DNA of 64,000 nucleotides from contig NZ_JAHEAG010000022.1 of the NCBI RefSeq assembly GCF_018596315.1, forward strand, positions 1 to 64,000. The letters run 5' to 3'. Below, in pieces: positions 15,849 through 24,247 of the stretch. This stretch comes from Bradyrhizobium sp. SRL28 (GTDB taxonomy: Bacteria; Pseudomonadota; Alphaproteobacteria; Rhizobiales; Xanthobacteraceae). A program made the translations under genes and the position numbers. Numbering within the stretch: the first letter of the stretch is position 1; each line of letters starts with the position of its first letter. The notes under the pieces are model-generated. The model was given only the letters and a program-made list of their open reading frames with translations, searched no databases and was not told where the DNA came from.

Positions 15849-17225
15849 ATGAGAGAGAACCTGCATCGCTTCTTTCGTGCGGCGCGGGGCGCAGGCGTGA
15901 GGCTCTCGCCGGCCGAAAGCATCGACGCGATGCGGGCTGTCTCCAAGGTCGGCTTTGCCGACCGCACTATCCTGCGCGACACGTTCCTGCTGACGCTGGC
16001 CAAGACGCAGGACGAGAAGAAGGCGCTCGGCGATTGTTTCGATCTGTTCTTCGATCAGCCCGAGCCGCAGTCACCGCTCGAGGACGGCAAGGCCGACGAG
16101 CAGGAGCCTTCCGGATCCAACGCTGCGTCCGATTCACCCGGCGATTCAAGCGGCGGCGACGAGCAGGCCGACGGGCTTGGGCAGCTCGCCCAGATGCTGC
16201 TGGCGCAGGACCGCAACCAGATTTCGGCGGCCATCGCCAACGCGGCGAGCGCAGCCTCGCTGTCCGACATCCGCTATTTCACGCAGCGCGGCATTTTCTC
16301 CGGCCGCGTCCTGGATCAGATGGGCATCGAGCGTCTGCGCGACGATCTCGACAATCTCGCCGCGACCAACCCTGCCCTGGCGGAGCGGCTGACCAACGCG
16401 CTGGACGGGCTGCGCGGCACGGTGCGCGAGACCGTTTCACAGGCGCTGATGCTCTACGGCCGCGAGGAAGCTGAAAATCTGCGCAACGAGATCCTGCGCA
16501 ATGCGCCGTTGTCGCGGATCGAGCCGCGGCAGGTCGAGCAGATGCGGAATCTCATTCGCCAGATCGCGCGCAGGCTGCGCGAACGCTACTCCAAGCCGCG
16601 CAAACGCCAGCGCCGCGGCCATCTCGACGTGCGTCGCACCATCCGCCGCAACGCCGCCTGGGGCGGCGTGCCGTTCCTCACCGCCTGGAAACGCCGGCAC
16701 CGCGACAGACCGAAAATCGTCGCGCTCTGCGACGTCTCGGGCTCGGTGGCGCGGGTGTCCGATTTCTTCCTGCTGTTGATCCATAGCCTGCACGAGGTCG
16801 TGGACGACGTCCGTTCGTTTGCGTTTTCAGGGCATCTGATCGAAGTCAGCGACATCCTGGAATCCAAATCGCCGGAAGAGGCGATGGCCGAGATCATGTC
16901 CAAGGTCGGCTTCGGCTCATCCGATTACGGCAACTCCTTCGACGATTTCGAACACGGCTGGATGAGCTCAATCACGCCGCAGACCACGGTGATCGTGCTC
17001 GGCGACGCCCGCAGCAACAACCTCGATCCCCGCGCCGACATCCTTCGCCGCATCGCCGAGCGGTCGAAGCGGGTGGTCTGGCTTAATCCGGAGGGCCGCA
17101 TGGCCTGGGGCTGGGGCGATTCCGAAATGCCGCGCTACTCGACCTTCTGCACCGTGGTCCGCCAATGCGCCACCGCCAAGCAGCTCGAACGCGCGGTGTC
17201 GGATATCGTGGCGAGCTATCAGTAA
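15849..17225 (+). CDS. VWA-domain protein, CoxE-like
   Basis: A 458-residue cytoplasmic VWA protein paired with the MoxR ATPase 7 bp upstream. Residues about 75-115 are acidic and low complexity (Asp/Ser/Gly). A basic stretch near 240-265 (RERYSKPRKRQRRGHLDVRR) leads into the VWA domain, with MIDAS start CDVSGSVARVSDF near residue 296 and later FGSSDYGNSF and GDARSNN. The C-terminal WGWGDSEMPRY is typical of the CoxE-type family. The stop TAA overlaps the recQ start (TAATG), so translation of the three genes may be coupled. Confidence 0.85.
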   Translation: MRENLHRFFRAARGAGVRLSPAESIDAMRAVSKVGFADRTILRDTFLLTLAKTQDEKKALGDCFDLFFDQPEPQSPLEDGKADEQEPSGSNAASDSPGDSSGGDEQADGLGQLAQMLLAQDRNQISAAIANAASAASLSDIRYFTQRGIFSGRVLDQMGIERLRDDLDNLAATNPALAERLTNALDGLRGTVRETVSQALMLYGREEAENLRNEILRNAPLSRIEPRQVEQMRNLIRQIARRLRERYSKPRKRQRRGHLDVRRTIRRNAAWGGVPFLTAWKRRHRDRPKIVALCDVSGSVARVSDFFLLLIHSLHEVVDDVRSFAFSGHLIEVSDILESKSPEEAMAEIMSKVGFGSSDYGNSFDDFEHGWMSSITPQTTVIVLGDARSNNLDPRADILRRIAERSKRVVWLNPEGRMAWGWGDSEMPRYSTFCTVVRQCATAKQLERAVSDIVASYQ

Positions 17226-19081
17226 TGTCTCCTCCTGCAGCCCTTCATCGCGACGCTGTTCCCGACGCGCTGTCGGTTCTGAATTCCGTGTTCGGCCTGC
17301 CGGCCTTTCGCGGCGCGCAGGAGGAAATCGTCCGGCACGTGACGGACGGCGGCAACTGCCTGGTGCTGATGCCGACCGGCGGCGGCAAGTCGCTGTGCTA
17401 TCAACTGCCGTCCTTGTTGCGTGAAGGCTGCGGCATCGTGGTGTCGCCGCTGATCGCGCTGATGCGCGACCAGGTCGCGGGACTTTTGGAGGCCGGCGTC
17501 AACGCGGCGGTGTTGAACTCGACGCTGTCGTTTGACGAAGCCTCGGAAGTCGAGCGGCGGCTGCTCGCCGGCGACCTCGACCTGCTCTACGTCGCTCCTG
17601 AGCGGCTTTTGACGCCACGCTGCCTGTCCTTGCTTGGACAAGCCAATATTGCGCTGTTTGCGATCGACGAGGCGCATTGCGTGTCGCAATGGGGGCACGA
17701 TTTCCGGCCGGAATATATCGGCCTGTCTGTTATCGCCGAACGCTTTCCGGACGTGCCACGCATCGCACTGACCGCGACCGCCGACGAGATGACGCGCAAG
17801 GAGATCATCGCCCGGCTCGGGCTCTCAGGCGCGCCAAGCTTTGTCGCTAGTTTCGACCGTCCCAACATTCGCTATGAGATCATCGAAAAACAGAACGCCC
17901 CCGCTCAGCTCAAGGCCTTCATCAGCGAACGCCACGCGGGCGACGCCGGCATCGTCTACTGCCTGTCGCGCGCCAAGGTCGAGGACACCGCTCAAGCGCT
18001 GACCAGCGCCGGCATCCCGGCCCTGCCCTATCACGCCGGCCTCGACGCCGGCATTCGCGCCCGCAACCAGGATCGCTTCATCAACGAGGACGGCGTCGTC
18101 ATCGTCGCCACCATCGCGTTCGGCATGGGCATCGACAAGCCGGACGTGCGGTTCGTCGCGCATCTCGACCTGCCGAAAAGCATCGAAGCCTATTACCAGG
18201 AGACCGGACGCGCCGGGCGCGACGGAAAACCCTCCAGCGCCTGGATGGCCTATGGCCTGTCCGACATCGTGCAACAGCGCCGCATGATCGACGAATCCAC
18301 CGGCTCCGACGCCTTCAAGCGCGTGTCGATCGGCAAGCTCGACGCACTGGTCGCGCTGGCGGAAACCGCGGGCTGCCGGCGCAGCCGCCTGCTCGGCTAT
18401 TTCGGCGAAGCCGTGCACGCAGGCAGTTGCGGCAATTGCGACAACTGCCTGTCGCCGCCGCAGCTGCGCGACGGCAAGGTCGCCGCGCAAAAACTGCTGT
18501 CCTGCGCCTACCGAACCGGGCAACGTTTTGGCGCCATGCACCTGATCGACGTGCTGGTCGGCCGCATGACCGAGCGCGTCACGCAGTTCGGCCACGACAA
18601 GCTGTCCGTGTTCGGTATCGGTACTGATCACAACGAAAAGCAATGGCGCGCCGTGATCCGCCAATTGGTCGCCATGGGCCATCTCAAGGCCGACAGCGAA
18701 GCCTTTGGCGCGCTGAAGCTGACGGAAAGTGCACGCGGCGTCCTGAAAGGCGAGACCGAAGTGATGCTGCGCGAGGCGGCGCCCGGAACACGCATCCGCG
18801 CCAGCCGCGCCAAATCAAGGCGCGGCGATCTGGCACCGCGCGCCGAGACCAAGCCCGCCGACGCCGGCCTGCAGACGGCGCTGCGGGCATGGCGCGCCGA
18901 TATCGCGCGCCAGCGAAGCGTGCCAGCCTATGTCGTGCTGCATGATTCCACCATCGACGGCATCGCCGCGGCGCGGCCGGCAACGCTCGACGAGCTTCGC
19001 AACATCCCCGGCATCGGCGACAAGAAGCTCGAACATTACGGCGACGAGCTGCTCGCGCTGGTGCGAGCGGCCGACGCTTGA
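17225..19081 (+). CDS. recQ: ATP-dependent DNA helicase RecQ
   Basis: A 3'-5' SF2 helicase for recombinational repair and replication-fork processing; 618 residues, normal for RecQ. Motif I MPTGGGKSLCYQLPSLL near residue 50, motif II DEAHCVSQWGHDFRPEY near 145, motif III LTATA near 180, motif VI QETGRAGRDGKPS near 324. The zinc-binding cysteines of the RQC region are in GSCGNCDNC near 400. The C-terminal HRDC domain (residues about 535-615) includes VPAYVVLHDSTIDGIA and NIPGIGDKKLEHYG. The ATG overlaps the TAA of the VWA gene; an ATG at 17165 lies inside that gene and is less likely. Confidence 0.95.
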   Translation: MSPPAALHRDAVPDALSVLNSVFGLPAFRGAQEEIVRHVTDGGNCLVLMPTGGGKSLCYQLPSLLREGCGIVVSPLIALMRDQVAGLLEAGVNAAVLNSTLSFDEASEVERRLLAGDLDLLYVAPERLLTPRCLSLLGQANIALFAIDEAHCVSQWGHDFRPEYIGLSVIAERFPDVPRIALTATADEMTRKEIIARLGLSGAPSFVASFDRPNIRYEIIEKQNAPAQLKAFISERHAGDAGIVYCLSRAKVEDTAQALTSAGIPALPYHAGLDAGIRARNQDRFINEDGVVIVATIAFGMGIDKPDVRFVAHLDLPKSIEAYYQETGRAGRDGKPSSAWMAYGLSDIVQQRRMIDESTGSDAFKRVSIGKLDALVALAETAGCRRSRLLGYFGEAVHAGSCGNCDNCLSPPQLRDGKVAAQKLLSCAYRTGQRFGAMHLIDVLVGRMTERVTQFGHDKLSVFGIGTDHNEKQWRAVIRQLVAMGHLKADSEAFGALKLTESARGVLKGETEVMLREAAPGTRIRASRAKSRRGDLAPRAETKPADAGLQTALRAWRADIARQRSVPAYVVLHDSTIDGIAAARPATLDELRNIPGIGDKKLEHYGDELLALVRAADA

Positions 19082-19085
19082 GCGG

Positions 19086-20099
19086 TCATCCATTCCGGAA
19101 CGTGTAGGCGTATCCGTTGATCGCGGGCGCGCCGCCGAGATGGGCGTAGAGCACCTTCGATCCCTTCGGGAAATAGCCCTTGTTCACGAGGTCGATCATG
19201 CCCTGCATGGATTTTCCCTCGTAGACGGGATCGGTGATCATGCCTTCGAGGCGCGCGCAGAGCCGGATTGCCTCCTTGGTCTCCTCTGAGGGAACGCCAT
19301 AGGCCGGATAGGCGTAGTCCTCGATCAGGACGACATCGTCCTCGACGATCCCCTGGCCCAATTCAACGAGGCCGGCGGTGCCACGGGCGATATCGAGCAC
19401 CTGGGCCTTGGTCTGGGCCGGCGTAAAGGAAGCGTCGATGCCGATCACCTTGCGGGCGCGGCCGTCCTTGGCAAATCCCACCAGCATGCCGGCGTGGGTC
19501 GAACCGGTGACCGTACAGACCACGATGTAATCGAAGGCGAAGCCGAGTTCTTTCTCCTGCGCCCTGACTTCCTCCGCAAAGCCGACATAGCCGAGCCCGC
19601 CATATTTGTGCACGGAGGCGCCCGCCGGGATCGCATAGGGCTTGCCGCCCTTGGCCTTCACATCCGCGATCGCCTGTTCCCAGCTTTGGCGAATGCCGAT
19701 GTCGAAACCTTCATCGACCAACTGCACATCCGCGCCCATGACACGGCTGAGCAGGATATTGCCGACGCGGTCGTAGACGGCGTCCTCATGCGGCACCCAG
19801 CTTTCCTGCACCAGGCGGCACTTCATGCCGATCTTGGCCGCAACGGCTGCGACCATGCGGGTGTGGTTGGACTGCACGCCGCCGATCGAGACCAGCGTGT
19901 CGGCATTGGAAGCGATCGCATCGGGGATGATGTATTCGAGCTTGCGCAGCTTGTTGCCGCCGAAGGCCAGGCCCGAATTGCAGTCCTCCCGCTTGGCGTA
20001 GAGCTCGACCTTGCCGCCGAGATGCTGCGTCAGCCGCTCCAGCTTCTCGATATGGGTGGGCCCGAAGGTGAGCGGATAGCGTTCGAATTTCTCCAGCAT
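19086..20099 (-). CDS. acdS: 1-aminocyclopropane-1-carboxylate deaminase
   Basis: A PLP-dependent enzyme that splits the ethylene precursor ACC to ammonia and 2-oxobutyrate, lowering plant ethylene; typical of plant-associated bacteria. About 337 residues, family length 338. PLP lysine is Lys50 in GLAFGGNKLRKLEY; GGVQSNHTRMV carries the catalytic-region Ser. Residues that separate true ACC deaminases from D-cysteine desulfhydrases are present: YAYPAYGVPS, the Tyr-Glu pair in VYEGKSMQG and Leu in AHLGGAPA. The start at 20099 matches the family N-terminus; ATG at 20105 is two codons earlier. Divergent from acdR, with a palindrome between them. Confidence 0.95.
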   Translation of the reverse strand: MLEKFERYPLTFGPTHIEKLERLTQHLGGKVELYAKREDCNSGLAFGGNKLRKLEYIIPDAIASNADTLVSIGGVQSNHTRMVAAVAAKIGMKCRLVQESWVPHEDAVYDRVGNILLSRVMGADVQLVDEGFDIGIRQSWEQAIADVKAKGGKPYAIPAGASVHKYGGLGYVGFAEEVRAQEKELGFAFDYIVVCTVTGSTHAGMLVGFAKDGRARKVIGIDASFTPAQTKAQVLDIARGTAGLVELGQGIVEDDVVLIEDYAYPAYGVPSEETKEAIRLCARLEGMITDPVYEGKSMQGMIDLVNKGYFPKGSKVLYAHLGGAPAINGYAYTFRNG

Positions 20100-20202
20100 C
20101 GTCATCCCCGTTAATGGTCCTGATCTTCGGGAACGGCCCTATCATCGAGTGCTCGAAAGGTGCTCTCTATGTTATCGGCTATTCTTCGTGATTATTGCAT
20201 AG

Positions 20203-20222
20203 ATACCAATTTGAATTAGTAT
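20203..20222. promoter_or_regulatory. 20-bp AT-rich palindrome between acdS and acdR (candidate AcdR operator)
   Basis: ATACCAATTTGAATTAGTAT matches its own reverse complement at 16 of 20 positions (ATAC-AATT--AATT-GTAT). It lies in the 161-bp divergent region, 39 bp before the acdR start and about 100 bp before the acdS start, in DNA that is clearly AT-richer than its surroundings. Lrp/AsnC-family dimers bind sites of about this size, so it is a good candidate for AcdR binding. The function is inference. Confidence 0.5.
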
Positions 20223-20260
20223 TTCATCCGCTATTTGGCAAATATTCGAGAGATTCTTTC

Positions 20261-20725
20261 ATGGGCAGCAGGCTCGATCGCATCGACCTTAAGATATTGC
20301 GTTTGCTGCAGAATAGCGGCCGGCTGACCAATGCCGAGCTGGCCGAAACGGCCGGTGTCAGCGCCGCGACCTGTCACCGCCGCACCCAGCGGCTGTTCGA
20401 CGAGGGGTTCATCGCCCAGGTCAGGGCGATGGTGGCGCCGCGCAAGGTCGGCAAGGGCGCCCTCGTCATGGTGGGCGTGGTGCTCGACCGCTCCACACCG
20501 GAAAGCTTTGCCGCCTTCGAACGGGCGATCGCGCAGCTGAAATTCGTGCTCGATTGCCACCTGGTCGCCGGCGATTTCGACTACTTCCTCAAGATCCGCG
20601 TCGGCGACATGGAGGATTTCAACCGCATCCATGGCGACCAATTGATCGCGCTGCCGGGCGTCCGCCAGACCCGGACCTTCTTTGTCATGAAGGAGGTGGT
20701 CGACAACGCGCCGCTCGATTTCTGA
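20261..20725 (+). CDS. acdR: Lrp/AsnC-family regulator of acdS
   Basis: A 154-residue Lrp/AsnC transcription factor, divergent from acdS, the arrangement known for the ACC-deaminase activator AcdR. Residues 1-55: HTH (RLDRIDLKILRLLQNSGRLT, AELAETAGVSAATCHRR). Residues about 65-150: the ligand-binding RAM domain (DCHLVAGDFDYFLKIRVGD, LPGVRQTRTFFVMKEVV). ATG at 20261 follows GAGAGA and gives the canonical MGSRLDRIDLKIL start; the frame is open upstream to 20195 but that part is non-homologous in character. Lrp boxes and ACC- or leucine-sensing are known for homologues, not shown here. Confidence 0.92.
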   Translation: MGSRLDRIDLKILRLLQNSGRLTNAELAETAGVSAATCHRRTQRLFDEGFIAQVRAMVAPRKVGKGALVMVGVVLDRSTPESFAAFERAIAQLKFVLDCHLVAGDFDYFLKIRVGDMEDFNRIHGDQLIALPGVRQTRTFFVMKEVVDNAPLDF

Positions 20726-20827
20726 TTGCCGGTTGGCACCGCGAAACAGGGGCTATCTTACCCTGGTGATCTTCCGGAACCTTGCGAGACTCTGGTCACA
20801 CAGCGCGCCATGTCCTATCAACCGGGC

Positions 20828-21403
20828 ATGACCATGAAATTTTGCCGGCAGGCTTTCGCCCTTGCCATCATTTTCATTGCAATGCCGGCCCACGCCTCGG
20901 ACGAACTTCAGAGGCAAGAGCCCGATACCGTCATCTTCGCGATGATGTCCGGCAAGTGCCGCACGCTCAAGGTCGCGGGACGGGATTTTGCCTGCCGGGC
21001 CGTTGCGTTCTTCCAGACCGAGGAAGGCCGGGCGAATTTCACCGTGGCGCTCGACGATCCCGACGATGACAGCCACATCATCACATTCTCCGGCGACAAC
21101 GGGCGAAGGCCGGAGGCCAATCTATACGAATTGCCGATCGACCGAATGCTGCTGAAATCCAAGGACAGACCGAAGGCCGACGGCCTGCCGGTGCCGTCAG
21201 TCGAATCGACCGCCGGCCTCTGCAAGCAGGTCGGCAACTTCGTGACGCTCGAACTTTCCAGCATCTCCTGCACCGCTGTCGACAAGAACGGCAAGAAGTA
21301 CGAACTGCAGTACCAGTCCGACGGCGCGCCGATGGCGGTGCGCCGCATCAAGCGGATGCGCGTCGGCAGCCCCGCGGTATCGCCGTTCGACGATGTAAAA
21401 TGA
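20828..21403 (+). CDS. Secreted protein of unknown function
   Basis: About 191 residues with a Sec signal (MTMKFCRQAFALAIIFIAMPAHA). The mature part has four cysteines (GKCRTL, FACRAV, LCKQVG, SCTAVD) that could form two disulfides, and no recognised domain. Start codon uncertain: ATG at 20828 or 20834 both give a good signal peptide; an ATG at 20810 adds six residues. It follows acdR by about 100 bp on the same strand but has no evident functional link. Ends just before a terminator-like hairpin at 21406. Confidence 0.65.
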   Translation: MTMKFCRQAFALAIIFIAMPAHASDELQRQEPDTVIFAMMSGKCRTLKVAGRDFACRAVAFFQTEEGRANFTVALDDPDDDSHIITFSGDNGRRPEANLYELPIDRMLLKSKDRPKADGLPVPSVESTAGLCKQVGNFVTLELSSISCTAVDKNGKKYELQYQSDGAPMAVRRIKRMRVGSPAVSPFDDVK

Positions 21404-21405
21404 AA

Positions 21406-21433
21406 GGCCGCCGGCGGAAAACCGACGGCGGCC
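21406..21433. terminator. Bidirectional terminator-like hairpin
   Basis: GGCCGCCG (21406-21413) pairs with CGGCGGCC (21426-21433), loop of 12. Read leftward it is followed by TTTCATTTT, so it may terminate the two small minus-strand genes at 21548-22034 as well as the secreted-protein gene on the plus strand. Confidence 0.6.
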
Positions 21434-21547
21434 AGTGTCGATCCACGCATGGCTCGCGACTGCGCGGACAAGCTCATGCTAGATTGAAAGTCCTCCCAGG
21501 GCGTGGAGGCTGGCAGTCAAGGTCGAGTTATTGCCTTCACACGGGCT

Positions 21548-21817
21548 TTACCGTGAGCCGCTTCGCTCGCGCCCGCTCCGCGTGGGCAGAATGGAACTCG
21601 CGATATCGAATGCGACGGTCCATCGCGGCTTTTCGTCCTCGGCGCCGGGCACGTTGATCTGAACGCCGACGCCGTCGCTGATCGTATAGGATGCCGCCAG
21701 TGTGGCGGCCTCAAGGGCGGCACCTCGCGAATCGTAGACGCCACCGATCTTGACGTTATCGGCAAATACCGACCAGCCCAGCGGCGCCTTCACGATTTCG
21801 AACACCGATCGTTCCAT
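21548..21817 (-). CDS. Small conserved protein of unknown function
   Basis: 89 residues, no signal peptide. The N-terminal MERSVFEIVKAPLGWSVFAD and the pattern KIGGVYDSRGAALEAATLAAS resemble small bradyrhizobial proteins with a DUF2188-like beta-beta-alpha layout (residue-by-residue 'wave then helix'), but I cannot name the family. Residues beyond about 70 (ILPTRSGRERSGSR) look less conserved. It lies 19 bp downstream of the small gene 21837-22034 on the same strand, so the two may be co-transcribed. Confidence 0.6.
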   Translation of the reverse strand: MERSVFEIVKAPLGWSVFADNVKIGGVYDSRGAALEAATLAASYTISDGVGVQINVPGAEDEKPRWTVAFDIASSILPTRSGRERSGSR

Positions 21818-21836
21818 CAGCTCACCCAGTATCGTT

Positions 21837-22034
21837 TTACCTGTATCGCTTCCGCCCCTCGCCTACGTGACGAATCCTGACGATGGGAGTGCGACGTTGG
21901 GACGTTGGCTTGTCGCCGGCGACCTTCACTCGCCAGTCGGAAGCCCGCAATGCCGTCAACGAATTCAACGCCGGTGCAAGCGCGATTTCCTTCCGCACGG
22001 CATCGACAATTCTATCGAATTCAACTTCGCTCAT
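21837..22034 (-). CDS. Small conserved protein of unknown function
   Basis: 65 residues. MSEVEFDRIVDAVRKEIAL is a likely amphipathic helix, followed by SDWRVKVAGD and a basic C-terminus (GEGRKRYR). The ATG at 22034 has GGAG 8 nt upstream; the same frame is open further upstream to about 22679 but that part is Pro/Arg-rich and does not look like protein. It is first in a possible two-gene unit with 21548-21817. Function unknown. Confidence 0.55.
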   Translation of the reverse strand: MSEVEFDRIVDAVRKEIALAPALNSLTALRASDWRVKVAGDKPTSQRRTPIVRIRHVGEGRKRYR

Positions 22035-22289
22035 CGCACGCTCCATTGCGCCAGGCCGGCATTCTGCCGCCTGGACGATAAGAGGGGACCGCGCTGAGCA
22101 CAGATCGCCATGCAAGTTTGTTGTTTGAAGGCTCGCCCGCGGTCGCTTCGATGGCAAAAAAGGGTCGAAATCGGGAACGTCCGAACCGCGCCGTGCGAAA
22201 CCGGTGGCTCCCGATGACCTGCGGCGGCCACCCCTTGGCCCAACTTGCCAGATGCGTGCTAGATTCGGCCACGAATCAGGAGGGTTTGC

Positions 22290-22595
22290 ATGCCGGTAGA
22301 CAGTGACAGCGCCATTGCGTGGCACCGCGCCCAGCTCAAGAAGCTTCGCGAGACCTTGAAGAACATCGAGACCGCGAGGTTCACGGTGGGCGTGTCCGCT
22401 CAGGCGAGCAGGACCGGCAAGACGCAGAAGGCGATTGCCGAGCTCGAGCAGAAAATCCGGCAGTCGCAGCACATCATCGCCGCCTATGAGCGGCAAACCC
22501 GGCGGCCCCTTGCGACAGACCAGCGAAGCCTCGCCAGCGTGAGCTGGAGTAGCTGGAATGCCCAAGCGGCTCACAGCCGCGGCGGTTCGCGGTAA
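22290..22595 (+). CDS. Small coiled-coil protein of unknown function
   Basis: 101 residues, no signal peptide. An excellent Shine-Dalgarno AGGAGGG lies 5 nt before the ATG. Residues about 9-70 are helical with heptad-like spacing (WHRAQLKKLRETLKNIETAR, TQKAIAELEQKIRQSQHIIA) and probably form a coiled coil. The C-terminal 25 residues are Ser/Arg-rich and disordered. No domain recognised. Confidence 0.7.
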   Translation: MPVDSDSAIAWHRAQLKKLRETLKNIETARFTVGVSAQASRTGKTQKAIAELEQKIRQSQHIIAAYERQTRRPLATDQRSLASVSWSSWNAQAAHSRGGSR

Positions 22596-22724
22596 GCGTT
22601 CACCGGCCTGAACGCCGCCGGCTATCCGGCGGGTCCCGCGCGCAGGAGGTTTCGAGCTAGCGGATCGGCATGCTGGCACAGGGGATGCGCACGCTGAATT
22701 CGCGGCCGAGCGCCGTCAGGCGCG

Positions 22725-23981
22725 CTAGTTCTTTGCGGTCTCTCTTTCTTTCCCCTTGGCCTTGCAGGAGATCAAAAACGTAAACGCCCGCGCATTGCGC
22801 GCGATGTCCGCCGTCTTCAACTCGTCCTTGGCGTCCGAGATCTGATACGGCACCACGCTGTTATCGAGAAAATCCCTCAGCGCCCCGGTCTTGATGGCGA
22901 AATTGATGTTCTCGGGAATGTTGCCCGTCGCCCTCACGAACTTGATGGCATTCAGTTTCGCCGCGACCACACCGACCACGTCGCCGCTCGCGGCCAATAG
23001 CGGCCCGCCGCTGTTGCCGGGTTGAACGGCCGCGCTGATTTGCAGGAAGCGCGTATCGTTCAGGATGCCGCTGAGCGAGCTCACGATCCCGGTCGTCACC
23101 GTGAAATCGGATGTCAGCAATCCGTGAAAGGGATAGCCGATCGCCACGACGCTGTCGCCGGACTGGATCGCCTTGTCCCTGATTTTGGCGACGTCCTTGA
23201 ACGAGCCTGTAACCTGCAAAAGAGCAAGATCGTTGGTCTCGTCGCTCGACACCAGGCGGAGTTTGGCGGGCGCCTCGCCGGACGGATTGCCCTGGATGTC
23301 GCCGACGCAGCCCTGCACCACGTGCGCATTGGTCACGAGGTGTCCATTCGCGCTCACCAGGAAGCCGGTGCCCTTCTGGTCGAACAGCCTGTCGGGCTTG
23401 GCCGGGCCTGAGTCCGGTGCCGCCGCGGCGACCGCCTTGGCGGCGGGAAGGACCGAGAAATCACCGGCGCTGGCCACGCCCGTTTGCCTGACCTTGGCCA
23501 CGCAATGCGCCAATACCGGCAATAGCTGCCCGGTCTGGTCGAGGTTGAACTGAAAGAGCTGGCCTTGCGTATAGGCCGTCATCGCCTTCGCCTTTCGAAA
23601 CTGGGCGATGAGCGAGGAATTGCTCGGCATTGGCACGCGAACCAGCTTGTCGGCGATCGGGACGCCATGAACGTTGAACGGTTGCTGGCCGTCGAATGTC
23701 AGGGTCAGCGGAAACGCCGCCCCGGTCGTCAGCTTCCATTGCTCATGCATGAAGCCGAGGCTCCAGCCGCCATTGTTGTCGATCATCACGAGAAAAAAGA
23801 CGCCGCTGGCATATCGGGCGCCGGCTGCGCAGTGGGTGAAAGACCCGGTCTCGTCGTTGGTGTAAGCCCCACCCTTCCAGTTGCCGACGCTGATCGAGCC
23901 GTAGGGCCCGCGCGCATCCGCATTCGAATTGGCAAAAATCGTAAACAATAGAACTGCGACCGCAGCAGCACGGCATTTCAT
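22725..23981 (-). CDS. Secreted trypsin-like serine protease (S1C/HtrA-like) with an N-terminal extension
   Basis: 418 residues. Sec signal MKCRAAAVAVLLFTIFANSNADA, then a domain of about 150 residues of unknown fold (GPYGSISVGNWKGGAY, DETGSFTHC, GGWSLGFMHEQWKL), and a chymotrypsin-fold protease from about 195 on. Triad: His in LVTNAHVVQG, Asp in ETNDLALLQV, Ser in QPGNSGGPLL, all intact. There is no PDZ domain, unlike DegP. ATG at 23981 gives the clean signal; earlier in-frame starts do not. Not in an operon. It is likely periplasmic, with a quality-control or signalling role possible. Confidence 0.85.
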   Translation of the reverse strand: MKCRAAAVAVLLFTIFANSNADARGPYGSISVGNWKGGAYTNDETGSFTHCAAGARYASGVFFLVMIDNNGGWSLGFMHEQWKLTTGAAFPLTLTFDGQQPFNVHGVPIADKLVRVPMPSNSSLIAQFRKAKAMTAYTQGQLFQFNLDQTGQLLPVLAHCVAKVRQTGVASAGDFSVLPAAKAVAAAAPDSGPAKPDRLFDQKGTGFLVSANGHLVTNAHVVQGCVGDIQGNPSGEAPAKLRLVSSDETNDLALLQVTGSFKDVAKIRDKAIQSGDSVVAIGYPFHGLLTSDFTVTTGIVSSLSGILNDTRFLQISAAVQPGNSGGPLLAASGDVVGVVAAKLNAIKFVRATGNIPENINFAIKTGALRDFLDNSVVPYQISDAKDELKTADIARNARAFTFLISCKAKGKERETAKN

Positions 23982-24247
23982 AAGCGTTTTCCCCACACAC
24001 CCAGAGCGAGCATATTTGCCTTTGCAACCGGAGTCCATTTGGACTGTACGAGAAGGCTGAAATTTCGTGCCACGGGAGCGAAAAAATTGGCACGGCATCG
24101 GTTCATGCCTGCAGCCGGCCCTACTGCCGGAGCGCTTTCGTTAAGTTCTTTGCCGGATCATTCGGCGCATGGTCTCGATCGTCGTAAGATCGACGCCGAT
24201 TCGCATCCGCCCGCAGCAAGACAACTCATCGCTTGGCAGGACAACGC

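Noticed and set aside
14894..17225. MoxR/VWA pair as part of a defence system
   Set aside because: The pair matches the common CoxD/CoxE-like maturation type and overlaps recQ; nothing in the sequence points to defence.
21837..22679. Full 280-codon minus-strand frame
   Set aside because: Only the last 65 codons (from 22034) look like protein and have a binding site; the upstream part overlaps the small plus-strand gene at 22290 and is Pro/Arg-rich.
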